Below are positions 33,685 through 40,754 of a stretch of DNA of 40,880 bases, in pieces. This DNA is from Elusimicrobiota bacterium (GTDB taxonomy: Bacteria > Elusimicrobiota > Elusimicrobia > Elusimicrobiales > UBA9959). How positions within the stretch are numbered: the stretch's first letter is position 1; each line of letters begins with the position of its first letter. A model generated the notes under the pieces. That model was not told the DNA's origin. It saw nothing but the letters and a program-made list of their open reading frames with translations, and did not search any database. Where the stretch lies: assembly GCA_016208085.1 (NCBI GenBank), contig JACQYT010000119.1, positions 1 through 40,880 on the forward strand. Direction: 5' to 3'. The translations under genes and the position numbers were made by a program.

Positions 33685-35325
33685 TTATTCAGGCACACTT
33701 TGTGACTTAACTCCCCTCAGTTTCTTTGAAAACCACCCGCCTGTATACGCGTCAATGCCCGCAGTGAGTTCCTCAATCCGCAGTTGTTTCGCAATCTTTA
33801 AATTAAGTTCCTTCGGAGGTTTTGTAAGAAGTTCAATCTGGAGTCTTCGTCTTTCATAGTAAAGCCTTGTTACTCCAGTTAACACATCATCCCTGAGCTG
33901 GACCAGGAGTCTGCTTCGGTTGTCAATAGATGTCTGGTCTGTTGACCAGATCAGATCGCCAAGGTCCCAACTTGCGGAAACAGACCAATCCTCTGCTCTT
34001 TTCCCTTTTAGAAGGACATCATTGGCCGGGTCTGAGCGTGTATCCCAATGATAATAATCCGTAAGATAGGGACTCACGCCAACGCTTAATGTCGGAAGGA
34101 GCGCCTTTCTTTTTGAACTCCGGCGCCATTCGTCGATCTTTCCCATATTCACGTCTGCATAGTTTATCGCTGTTTCCTGCACTTCCCGTATGCCGGGTTC
34201 GGATTTGAATTTTGCAAGAACCTGCGCGACTTCATCGGGAACAGGCGAATCATCTTTCGGGTCAGGAGCTGGTTTAAGATATGTTTGGTATATCCCTTTT
34301 TCGGTTGCCGCCCATAAGGAATCTTTGTTCTGATTATAAGCAAGGCACCGCGCGTCTTTGGAAAGAATGCCGTCATAAATTTCATTCCAGCGTTGATAAG
34401 GCCTGGGGAGCCTAAAGATACCGTTCCTCGTCGCGGCGCACAAGGATCCGTCCTTTGTCGAAACAAGAAACATTACATAATTGTTCAGCAGCCCGGCGCC
34501 CGGCAATTGTTCCCAGGTTTCGCCGGAGTCGGAAGAGGCAAGGACGCCTGAATTTGTCCCTATATAGATTTTCTTGGCGTCCTGGCTGTCAATAGCGATG
34601 CAATTAGGCGTTTTATTTGAATAGGTCGCGGTTTCATCATCGCCGGCATCCTGGGAATCCTCATCTGTTTCATCTTCCTGTGTTTGTGCCGCGACTGAAA
34701 AAATCCTTTTAAAAGATAAGCCGCGGTTATTTGATTTAAATACTCCTGTTGCGGCTGCGACGTAAATAATGTCGGGATTAACAGGATCTTGAGCGATAAA
34801 ATTTATAGCCTGCTTTGATATTTCGCCAAAAGACAACCTGCCCCAAGATAAGCCGGCGTTTCTGGTAATAAACAGGCCCTTGCCGGTTCCTGAATAAATC
34901 CTGTTCGTGTCTGCCCGGTCTATCACTATGCGCCTTATATCTTTTTCCTGCGGGTAAAGGCCCTCAAAAATACTCTTCCATTCGGACCCTCCGTCCGCGC
35001 TTTTATAAAGTCCGTTTTTGGTTCCTGCGTATATGGTGTCTATATTTTTAGGGTCGATAGAAATTACATTTACCGACGCCTCGGTTCCCCGTATCATGCT
35101 TAATCTCTGCCAGGGTTTTCCGGTATCGGAGCTTTTGTAAATTCCTTTTGCCGAAGCGGCATAAATCATATCCGGATTTTGCGGGCTGATGGCAATGCTC
35201 TGCAGGTCTATTTCATCTATTCCATAACTCATATCCTCCCATTTTTCGTCCGGCTGGTCGCAAAAGCCGGTCTGAGTGAAAATCAATATAGAGAACGGCA
35301 GCATAAGTCCTAACAGCCTTTTCAT
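33685..35325 (-). CDS. Exported BNR/sortilin-like propeller protein with C-terminal helical module
   Basis: ATG 35325 is chosen for its GGGAGG site; the frame is open 12 codons further. After a signal peptide (cleavage near GFC-D), residues about 25-370 hold repeated blades with D-x-I-Y-A-[AG]-x-x-x-G-[IVL]-[FY]-K-S and S-x-D-x-G-x-x-W (BNR/Asp-box) motifs. A Glu/Asp-rich insert lies near residue 215. Residues about 395-546 form another module with a helical stretch (VTRLYYERRRLQIEL) preceded by strand pairs and ended by YTGGWFSKKL. I have no firm family for that part. The whole protein is probably in the periplasm or on the surface. A structured repeat copy lies just upstream. Confidence 0.82.
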   Translation of the reverse strand: MKRLLGLMLPFSILIFTQTGFCDQPDEKWEDMSYGIDEIDLQSIAISPQNPDMIYAASAKGIYKSSDTGKPWQRLSMIRGTEASVNVISIDPKNIDTIYAGTKNGLYKSADGGSEWKSIFEGLYPQEKDIRRIVIDRADTNRIYSGTGKGLFITRNAGLSWGRLSFGEISKQAINFIAQDPVNPDIIYVAAATGVFKSNNRGLSFKRIFSVAAQTQEDETDEDSQDAGDDETATYSNKTPNCIAIDSQDAKKIYIGTNSGVLASSDSGETWEQLPGAGLLNNYVMFLVSTKDGSLCAATRNGIFRLPRPYQRWNEIYDGILSKDARCLAYNQNKDSLWAATEKGIYQTYLKPAPDPKDDSPVPDEVAQVLAKFKSEPGIREVQETAINYADVNMGKIDEWRRSSKRKALLPTLSVGVSPYLTDYYHWDTRSDPANDVLLKGKRAEDWSVSASWDLGDLIWSTDQTSIDNRSRLLVQLRDDVLTGVTRLYYERRRLQIELLTKPPKELNLKIAKQLRIEELTAGIDAYTGGWFSKKLRGVKSQSVPE

Positions 35326-35416
35326 TTTTTCCTCCCGATTATTATTCATTAATTTTTGCAAGCGCCCGCGAAATCGAAACGGTTCATGTCGTATAATGAC
35401 CCACTAATTTTACTTT

Positions 35417-35690
35417 ATAAAATGGTGGCCGACAACATTTTATCCTACCCGGCACGGGGTTTTTATATCTCCATGCCGCCTGCCTGCCGGCAGGCAGGGA
35501 AATGAGGGGGAAATTTCTTTCTCCCTCAAGGCTATGCCGGTGCCGTTAATTGTAGCGGGCGATGTGAATCGCCCTTCGGCGGGCGCGGATTTACATCCGC
35601 CGCTACAAGCCTATGGCAGTGCCGCATCCGACGCTATGCGTATCAAGCGGCCATTTTTGCCTCAAGGTCAACCCGTCCTAAAGGGCAGGG
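35417..35690 (-). repeat. Structured dispersed repeat, copy C, interrupted by two other repeats
   Basis: On the minus strand the parts appear in the same order as in copies A and B: a weak first hairpin (about 35670-35690), the GAAA-loop hairpin (35504-35527), the CCCCGTGCCGG arm (about 35447-35457) and the ATAAAATG...CATTTTAT hairpin (35417-35443). Between the first two parts sits a REPIN-like element. The 5' arm of the third hairpin is replaced by the CCTGCC...GGCAGG palindrome (35479-35498). Confidence 0.7.
35551..35607. repeat. REPIN-like element nested in structured repeat C
   Basis: TGTAGCGG (35551) and CGCTACA (to 35607) enclose two hairpins, GGGCGAT-GTGA-ATCGCCC and GCGGAT-TTAC-ATCCGC. 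Flanking copies of the 19-bp repeat (35527-35545 and 35606-35624) came with it or were there first. Confidence 0.75.
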
Positions 35691-35696
35691 TATGAT

Positions 35697-35721
35697 AAAA
35701 ATTTTTGCGGCAAAAATTTTT
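35697..35721. repeat. 25-bp perfect palindrome, copy 2
   Basis: This is identical to 23862-23886 and stands two bases beyond the stop codon of the second PorV-family gene, where it could act as a 3'-end hairpin. Confidence 0.8.
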
Positions 35722-35723
35722 AA

Positions 35724-36659
35724 TCAAAATCTAACTCCGACATTCACCCGATGCGCTGCGCCCAAATCTCCCTGGGTGGAATAAGCATAATCCAGAAGAT
35801 AGACCCGGCGTGCCGGATAAATCAATCCAAAACCGAAAGATAATGCGTCAATTCCCTTCACATCATCCTGCATAAAACGGTATCCGGCGCGCAACGCCAA
35901 AAAGTCGGCGACAATAAACTCGGTTCCCGCATTGATTCTTAAATCCAGATCAAACGGGTAAACCAGTTCCCCGCAGAAAATTATTTTTTCCTCAAACAGC
36001 CTGTCGGAAATTCCGGCGCGCAGTGTCGTCGGAAGAGGACTTTTTTCTCCCGCCCCCGTTTCCCGGCCAAAATGCTGCAGATTTACGGCGGCGGCAACAG
36101 TATGTTTTTTATACTTGCCGTTATAGGTCATGCCTATATCGCCGGCAAAACCGGAACCGGAACCGCTTTTTATTTTTTCGTGCATGAATTTTGCCGCTCC
36201 CCCCAAAGAAAACCCATGGCCGATGTTTTTCCCATAACCCAGAGATGCGACCATATCTGTAACCTCAAAATTTCCAGCGGCCTGGTCGGATTCATCGCGG
36301 CCTTCAAGGTCTCCGGAACTTAAATAACTCAGTCCCAAACCCAAGGTGCCTTTTTTGCCGAAATTGTCGGCATAGGCGACTTGTCCATAACTTATCCCCT
36401 CAAGCCACGATAAGTAAGATAAAGATAAATCATGCCATTCCACGTAAGCAAGTCTGGCGGGATTCAAAAAAACAGCATTGGCGTTATCAACGATAGAAAT
36501 GCCCGCTTCCCCCATTGCGCCTGTGCGGGCATCACTCACGAATCGAAGAAAATTCACGCCTGTCGCGCCGGCTGTTCCTTCTGCCCGGCACAGTTCAATT
36601 GAAGATATAAGGCAAATTGCGGCAAAAAACCAAAATATTTCCCTCAGGCGCAATTTCAT
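35724..36659 (-). CDS. PorV/PorQ-family outer-membrane protein (second copy)
   Basis: This 311-aa protein has a signal peptide (cleavage near CRA-E). The family opening follows: GATGVNFLRFVSDARTGAMGEAG- and then VFLNPARLAYVEWHDLSLSYLSW. Amphipathic strands end in VNVGVRF with a terminal Phe. It is clearly diverged from the first copy at 24052. It lies 11 bases after a metallo-hydrolase gene with a sorting-type C-terminal domain, on the same strand. That linkage suggests a carrier and its cargo. Confidence 0.87.
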   Translation of the reverse strand: MKLRLREIFWFFAAICLISSIELCRAEGTAGATGVNFLRFVSDARTGAMGEAGISIVDNANAVFLNPARLAYVEWHDLSLSYLSWLEGISYGQVAYADNFGKKGTLGLGLSYLSSGDLEGRDESDQAAGNFEVTDMVASLGYGKNIGHGFSLGGAAKFMHEKIKSGSGSGFAGDIGMTYNGKYKKHTVAAAVNLQHFGRETGAGEKSPLPTTLRAGISDRLFEEKIIFCGELVYPFDLDLRINAGTEFIVADFLALRAGYRFMQDDVKGIDALSFGFGLIYPARRVYLLDYAYSTQGDLGAAHRVNVGVRF

Positions 36660-36670
36660 AGGATTTTATT

Positions 36671-37837
36671 CTATTTTTTAAATACAGCCATTTTTGCCCT
36701 GCCGAAAATCGAAGATTCCCCCGTTTTCGCTTCAACCTGAACTATGTAAAGCCCATTGGCGACTTCCTGCCCCGCTCCATTTTTTAAATTCCACTCGGTA
36801 AAATTTTCGCCGTTATTATGGGTAATATCCATCCGTTCACGCACCAAATCGCCGGAAACAGTATATATCGCCAACCGGGCAGAATCAGTTATTCCGTTTA
36901 ATTTATACACGACGGTGGCTTTGGCGGGAGAAGTATTTCCTGGCGCGGGATTGGGATAGACATGTACGGCAACTTTATCCGTGGATTTCATGGAAGAGGG
37001 AATTTGCGAGGTGCTGACCGAGTAACTTATTCCATTGGTCGTGACAGTGATATGGCCGCGCTTATCGGTCCTGAGGATCGGTATGCCGCAGGATTGATAT
37101 TTAGAAAGCGTGTCAGGATCGGGATTGTTATTCAGATCTTTTGCCGCAGATATTATTGCCAGCTTGGGCCCAATCTTGCTTGGGAAATCGTTGGAGATAC
37201 TATCCTTAGAACCATGGTGGGGAACTTTTAAAATCGTAATTGGAAATTCCGAGGCAAAGCTATTCGCCAGTTCATCTGTTACCGGTTGTTCAATATCTCC
37301 CGTGAATAGAAAACTGACGTGATCGTATTGTATTTTTAGAACAATAGAGTCGTTATTAGAAGGGTTCTGTCCTTCCCTTGCATTAAGCGCTTTTACGCTT
37401 AGAGTCGGGTCCCAATTTAATGGAAATGCAGGGGAACCGGTTACTGTAGAGAGCGTTACTTTCTCGACAGGCCCGATATTGATGGGTACTGTATCTTTAC
37501 AAACGACGTAAGAAACGGAAAAATCAGGGTCAGCTAAAATTTCATTCAAGCCGCCGACATGATCAATATCCTTATGTGTCGCGACCATATAATCAATTTT
37601 AGTGATCCCATTTGCCTTTAAATAGGGTATCAAGACCGAACCGCCCGGCCCCGAATATCCTCCATCAATGAGAATATTTTTTCCCGACGGCGTCTGCGCA
37701 ATAATCGCATCTCCAACGCCCACATTCACAAATGTGACTTTTAAATCACCCGCGCAAAGCAGGGAGACAAAAGATATTTCCAAAAATATCCATAACGCTG
37801 AGTGGCGGAGATATTTACTTGTACACTGCATGTTCAT
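36671..37837 (-). CDS. Secreted ComEC-like MBL-fold hydrolase with FlgD/type-IX-like C-terminal domain
   Basis: This 388-aa protein has an N-terminal signal-like segment (about residues 12-29). The metallo-beta-lactamase core (about 31-275) has THKDIDHVGG (H88, D90, D92, H93), a FTGD (D181) and VPHHGS (H207-H208). This is the variant set found in the C-terminal hydrolase domain of ComEC, together with SNNDSIVLKI. The last ~105 residues begin VYPNPAPG and continue with ARLAIYTVSGDLVRER, WNLKNGAGQEVANGLYIVQV and KMAVFKK, a FlgD-Ig/type-IX-like signal module. A secreted nuclease or phosphodiesterase is likely. Confidence 0.87.
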   Translation of the reverse strand: MNMQCTSKYLRHSALWIFLEISFVSLLCAGDLKVTFVNVGVGDAIIAQTPSGKNILIDGGYSGPGGSVLIPYLKANGITKIDYMVATHKDIDHVGGLNEILADPDFSVSYVVCKDTVPINIGPVEKVTLSTVTGSPAFPLNWDPTLSVKALNAREGQNPSNNDSIVLKIQYDHVSFLFTGDIEQPVTDELANSFASEFPITILKVPHHGSKDSISNDFPSKIGPKLAIISAAKDLNNNPDPDTLSKYQSCGIPILRTDKRGHITVTTNGISYSVSTSQIPSSMKSTDKVAVHVYPNPAPGNTSPAKATVVYKLNGITDSARLAIYTVSGDLVRERMDITHNNGENFTEWNLKNGAGQEVANGLYIVQVEAKTGESSIFGRAKMAVFKK

Positions 37838-37895
37838 CTTGCCGACATCCGTATATTTTTACAGATTAACGCCCTTCGGGCTGACTTTCTTAAAC

Positions 37896-37986
37896 TGTAG
37901 CGGTCGCATTGCTATGCGACTTTCTGCGCCACATTGCGGGATGGCAATCCCGCCCAATAGAGGCGAATAGTAATTCGCCCGCTACA
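37896..37986. repeat. Three-hairpin REPIN-like element
   Basis: TGTAGCGG-type start and CCGCTACA end enclose hairpins GTCGCAT-TGCT-ATGCGAC, GCGGGAT-GGCA-ATCCCGC and GGCGAAT-AGTA-ATTCGCC. The last hairpin is shared with the element at 39614-39671. It interrupts the hsdS remnant on its right. Confidence 0.8.
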
Positions 37987-38192
37987 AGCCTGTGACAGCG
38001 CCTCCAACCTCAAGCGTGTTACGCCGATTCAAAATGCGTCCCGTGCCAGATTCCAAGTTTTCCAATTCAAAATAATCCTCATTCTCGCTGGCGATATCCG
38101 TTTTTTTGTTGCGGAGCGAGACGACATCTTTGAGTCGGTCGAATGTCCAGCCATCCGGCAGTGCGCCGAGAAAGTCTTGGGGGGGTCTTCAT
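37982..38192 (-). pseudogene. hsdS: hsdS remnant (type I restriction specificity subunit, N-terminus)
   Basis: Read on the minus strand, ATG 38192 opens MKTPPR..., and after a one-base shift in a run of seven C (38179-38185) the frame gives FLGALPDGWTFDRLKDVVSL and ...KKTDIASENEDYFELENLES. LPxGW..xRLKDVV and LENLESGTGR are the standard start of HsdS target-recognition domain 1. Removing one base from the C-run restores a single frame. The frame then ends in a TAG supplied by the REPIN-like element at 37982, so only about 60 codons of some 400 are left. Confidence 0.8.
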
Positions 38193-38287
38193 TTCAGGTC
38201 GCGTTTGCAAGCCTCCAGCATCTTCTCCGCCTCTTTCTCCAGCTATCGGAACTCCGCAAGCAGAAGCTTTGGCCGGGATGGGCATGA
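38189..38287 (-). pseudogene. hsdM-like 3' end remnant, second copy
   Basis: On the minus strand the frame reads PSRPKLLLAEFR, a TAG, then LEKEAEKMLEACKRDLK and a TGA that overlaps the hsdS ATG. The shared LEKEAEKMLE and its place just before hsdS match the end of a type I methyltransferase gene. A similar tail lies on the other side of the yhcG-like gene. Confidence 0.6.
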
Positions 38288-39475
38288 CTATTTTCTACTC
38301 GCTTCAGGGAGGGCTGCCCGGATCGCCCCGGAAAGCTGTTTTGCCGAAGGCAGTTTTCCTTTCAGATTGCCCGGTAATTTGGACTGAAGTTGATAAACCG
38401 CCACCCCGATGGGATTGCGTTTTGTTCTCAGAGCGTATTCCACTTCCACAGCATCCTTTTCAGCGCAAAGGATGATGCCGATGGATGGGTTGTCGCCGGG
38501 GGCGCGTTCCTTCTCGTTGAGTAGGTTCAGGTAGAAATCCATCTTACCGGCATATTCCGGTTCAAACGGCCCTACCTTCAGTTCAAACGCCACCAGGGCT
38601 TTAAGGAAACGATGATAAAACAGCAGGTCAATGAAATACTCCTTAGCCCCCAATATCAGTCGGTGTTGGCGGCCGACAAAGCAGAAGCCATAGCCGAGTT
38701 CGAGGAGGAACGCTTGCAGGCTGGATATCAGCATGTCTTCTAGTTCGCGCTCTTTCACCGCGCGGCGAAGGCCGAGAAATTCCAGGCTGTAAACGCTTTT
38801 GAGCATCTCTTCCGCCTGCCCGACCAGATGATCCGGCATGGCGAGAGGAAAATTATGGGTCTTCTTTTCCGCCACCGCCCGTTCATATGCTCCGGCCTTG
38901 ATTTGGTTGAGGAGGATATTGCGCGTCCAGCCGAATTGGGCGGTGGCGCGGAGGTAGTAGAGGCGGGCGGCGGAGTCGGGCAGCTTCTTGAGGATCAGAA
39001 GATTCTGTCCCCAGGGAACAGCGGCAAGCAGTTCAAAACCTGGAATTGTCACGCCGCTGTCCGTGGCGACCCCTGTTGGGCTGATTTCCGGGACAGCTTG
39101 TCCCGGAATTGCCGGTTGACCGGTTTCGGACTTTGCCGGGGCCATTTCTGGGACAGTCTGTCCCAGAAATTTGGCGCCGGAATAGGCGAGATGAAACTGC
39201 CTCATTCTCCAGATGTTGTCGGACGAAAAGCTTCGGCTGCCGGGAAAAGCGCGCCTGAGGTCCGCAGCGACCATTTCCACCACCGAATCCCCCCAGCCAA
39301 GCACCTGCTGTTTCTCCACAATTCCGCGCCCAATGTCCCAATAGAGCAGGATCAGGTCGCGGTTTACCGCCCGTACCGCGGAAATACGGGCAGAAATCAC
39401 CCGAGCCTTCAAATCCTCAATAAACCGCCGGTATTCCGATGAGGTAATAACGGTCAAATCGGTTGCATTTTTCAT
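38288..39475 (-). CDS. YhcG-type PDDEXK nuclease (DUF1016)
   Basis: This 395-aa protein has the DUF1016 N-terminal region (VISARISAVRAVNRDLILLYWDIGR, split in practice by its helix-turn pattern) with GWGDSVVEMVAADLRRAFPG and FSSDNIWRMRQFH. The C-terminal PDDEXK core has the pattern IDLLFYH (Asp), AFELKVG (E-x-K) and YAGKMDFYLNLLNE. The family is a restriction-like nuclease often found inside type I restriction loci, as here between hsdM and hsdS remnants. Its ATG overlaps the preceding hsdM-like stop (ATGA). Residues about 100-130 (FLGQTVPEM, IPGQAVPEI) come from two palindromes inserted in frame, but the frame is intact. Confidence 0.92.
   Translation of the reverse strand: MKNATDLTVITSSEYRRFIEDLKARVISARISAVRAVNRDLILLYWDIGRGIVEKQQVLGWGDSVVEMVAADLRRAFPGSRSFSSDNIWRMRQFHLAYSGAKFLGQTVPEMAPAKSETGQPAIPGQAVPEISPTGVATDSGVTIPGFELLAAVPWGQNLLILKKLPDSAARLYYLRATAQFGWTRNILLNQIKAGAYERAVAEKKTHNFPLAMPDHLVGQAEEMLKSVYSLEFLGLRRAVKERELEDMLISSLQAFLLELGYGFCFVGRQHRLILGAKEYFIDLLFYHRFLKALVAFELKVGPFEPEYAGKMDFYLNLLNEKERAPGDNPSIGIILCAEKDAVEVEYALRTKRNPIGVAVYQLQSKLPGNLKGKLPSAKQLSGAIRAALPEASRK
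39086..39108. repeat. In-frame palindrome 1 in yhcG-like gene
   Basis: Arms TTCCGGGACA and TGTCCCGGAA (10 bp) around GCT; translated as part of IPGQAVPEI. Confidence 0.8.
39144..39170. repeat. In-frame palindrome 2 in yhcG-like gene
   Basis: Arms ATTTCTGGGACA and TGTCCCAGAAAT (12 bp) around GTC; translated as part of FLGQTVPEM. It shares its GGGACA/TGTCCC centre with palindrome 1, but the outer arm bases differ in a paired way (C-G against T-A). Confidence 0.8.
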
Positions 39476-39603
39476 TGCGCCAATCCTTCCAGCATCTTCT
39501 CCGCCTCCTTTTCCAGTTTCCAGAACTCGTCAAGCAAGTCCTTTGCGGGTGTGGGCGTTTGGTACCGGTAGAAATACTTGATTCTCCAGTAAAAAGTCCA
39601 CAT
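39472..39603 (-). pseudogene. hsdM: hsdM 3' end remnant, first copy
   Basis: From an internal ATG at 39603 the minus-strand frame gives 43 codons ending YRYQTPTPAKDLLDEFWKL and EKEAEKMLEGLAQ, with the stop overlapping the yhcG start. This is the helical end of type I methyltransferase subunits. Upstream, the frame runs straight into the 127-bp element (39578-39704), so the rest of hsdM is gone and the first residues (TFYWRIK) are repeat-encoded. Confidence 0.65.
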
Positions 39604-39704
39604 TCCGGAAAATTGTAGCGGCGGGATTACTATCCCGCCCAATGGAGGCGAATAGTAATTCGCCCGCTACAGAACCGCAAAATGACTTTTTACGAGTGAA
39701 TCAA
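39578..39704. mobile_element. 127-bp MITE-like element, copy 2
   Basis: Ends TTGATTCTCCAGTAAAAAGT and ACTTTTTACGAGTGAATCAA are near-perfect inverted repeats and match copy 1 (9800-9926). The core 39614-39671 has TGTAGCGG/CCGCTACA borders and two hairpins, GCGGGAT-TACT-ATCCCGC and GGCGAAT-AGTA-ATTCGCC, whose stems differ from those in copy 1 although the overall length is the same. It caps the hsdM remnant. Confidence 0.82.
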
Positions 39705-39783
39705 TTTTCCCTTACGTAATTTTAGTGAAAATCATTGCTTCTCTTGTTCAAGGGCGCATTAAAAATTATTATATCAAAAGAAA

Positions 39784-39825
39784 GCAACGGAAAGTCGGAG
39801 AACAGAACCTCCGAACCTCCGTTGC
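39784..39825. other. Nested hairpin in the intergenic region
   Basis: GCAACGGA (39784-39791) pairs with TCCGTTGC (39818-39825), and inside it CGGAG (39796-39800) pairs with CTCCG (39809-39813). A following CAAAAA gives no T-run on this strand; on the minus strand it would be followed by TTTCTTTTG, so it may be a minus-strand terminator. The rest of 39705-40108 shows no gene I trust; TCCATTAAAAACG is repeated twice near 39980-40010. Confidence 0.5.
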
Positions 39826-40012
39826 CAAAAATCATATAACTTTTGATAGTGCGGCATCACGATATGAGAGACTCCAGTAATAGATATTAACACGGAACCG
39901 ATAGCGGAAGCATTGCCTAAAAATCGCCAAACTGATAATCTCCAGCCGTCTTTTTTGTATTATAACTGCCCGCAGTAAAACATCCATTAAAAACGCCTCC
40001 ATTAAAAACGTC

Positions 40013-40041
40013 TTGCTTTTTTGCCGGCTATTGTATATATT
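40013..40041 (+). promoter_or_regulatory. Sigma-70-type promoter
   Basis: TTGCTT (40013-40018) and TATATT (40036-40041) are separated by 17 bases. The surrounding A/T-rich sequence supports a promoter, and the secreted-protein gene at 40109 lies about 60 bases past the predicted start. Confidence 0.6.
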
Positions 40042-40108
40042 ATAGCTTCCTATTTGATTGAAATGAAATTTATGGGATTCAAGCGGGGGATTTATCAAAA
40101 CCAATAAG

Positions 40109-40675
40109 ATGTGCTTGAGCGGGCGCATGGCGGTGTTTATCGGACTATTGGTTAGCCCGTCTTTTGCTATTGCAGCCCCGGCGCTTGAGAGTTATGATCT
40201 TTTAAATTTCGGCGGTGATTTTATAAACGGCAACAGTAAATTCTCAATAGCCGGAGGGCAGCCGGCTATAGGCAGTGTGCATAGCGGCGACAAGGTTTTT
40301 GATATTGGCAATATTTATACGGTGTATTCTGATCAGGAGCCCCCAATTATTCAAATATCTTCACCAGCGGCAGGAGCGGTATATGTGGCCGCGAAGAATC
40401 TGATAAATATAAGTTTTGCGGTCAACGACAACCTGGACCCTGCCCCGAAAGTGACGGCAATACTGACCCAGGTTGAGGACAGGGGCAGTCCGAGGAGGAA
40501 CAGACCTTTGAGGATAACGGTCGCAAACGGCCAATCCATAGAGCCGCTGGATATAGATGACGGGATTTGGCGGCTGATAGTGAGCGCCACCGATTTTGCC
40601 GGCAATGCGGCTTACCTGGCGGGCGGGATCTTTGAAGTGATCTATAAATGGCAATCAATCATACATTATACCTGA
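40109..40675 (+). CDS. Secreted Ig-like beta-sandwich protein, possibly 3'-truncated
   Basis: This 188-aa protein has a signal peptide (MAVFIGLLVSPSFAIAA from Met7); starts at 40109 or 40127 are both possible. The mature N-terminus has YDLLNFGGDFINGNSKFSIA and AGGQPAIGSVHSGD, seen in secreted proteins of related lineages. It continues with an Ig-like domain: PPIIQISSPAAGAVYVAAK ... ISFAVNDNLDPAP ... WRLIVSATDFAGN. Such proteins usually go on to further Ig or sorting domains, but here the frame ends after a non-typical IYKWQSIIHYT. An insertion-sequence end lies about 45 bases on, so the gene may have been cut by it. Confidence 0.65.
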   Translation: MCLSGRMAVFIGLLVSPSFAIAAPALESYDLLNFGGDFINGNSKFSIAGGQPAIGSVHSGDKVFDIGNIYTVYSDQEPPIIQISSPAAGAVYVAAKNLINISFAVNDNLDPAPKVTAILTQVEDRGSPRRNRPLRITVANGQSIEPLDIDDGIWRLIVSATDFAGNAAYLAGGIFEVIYKWQSIIHYT

Positions 40676-40720
40676 ATAACGGCTATGTTTGACTCATTTC
40701 TCGACAATAAAGTAGTCTAT

Positions 40721-40751
40721 CCAAAACCCTACCTTTTAAGTAGGGTTTTGG
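40721..40751. other. 12-bp perfect hairpin at the edge of an insertion sequence
   Basis: CCAAAACCCTAC and GTAGGGTTTTGG flank the loop CTTTTAA. It stands directly before the transposase start at 40755, so it may be a subterminal or regulatory hairpin of the IS. No T-run follows. Confidence 0.55.
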
Positions 40752-40754
40752 CAT

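Noticed and set aside
37896-39704. Evenly spaced palindromes considered as a CRISPR array
   Set aside because: Spacing is irregular, the units differ in hairpin number, and there are no unique spacers or cas genes.
39832-40128. A 98-codon minus-strand ORF before the Ig-like gene
   Set aside because: It covers the promoter and short direct repeats, has no ribosome-binding site and no recognisable domain.
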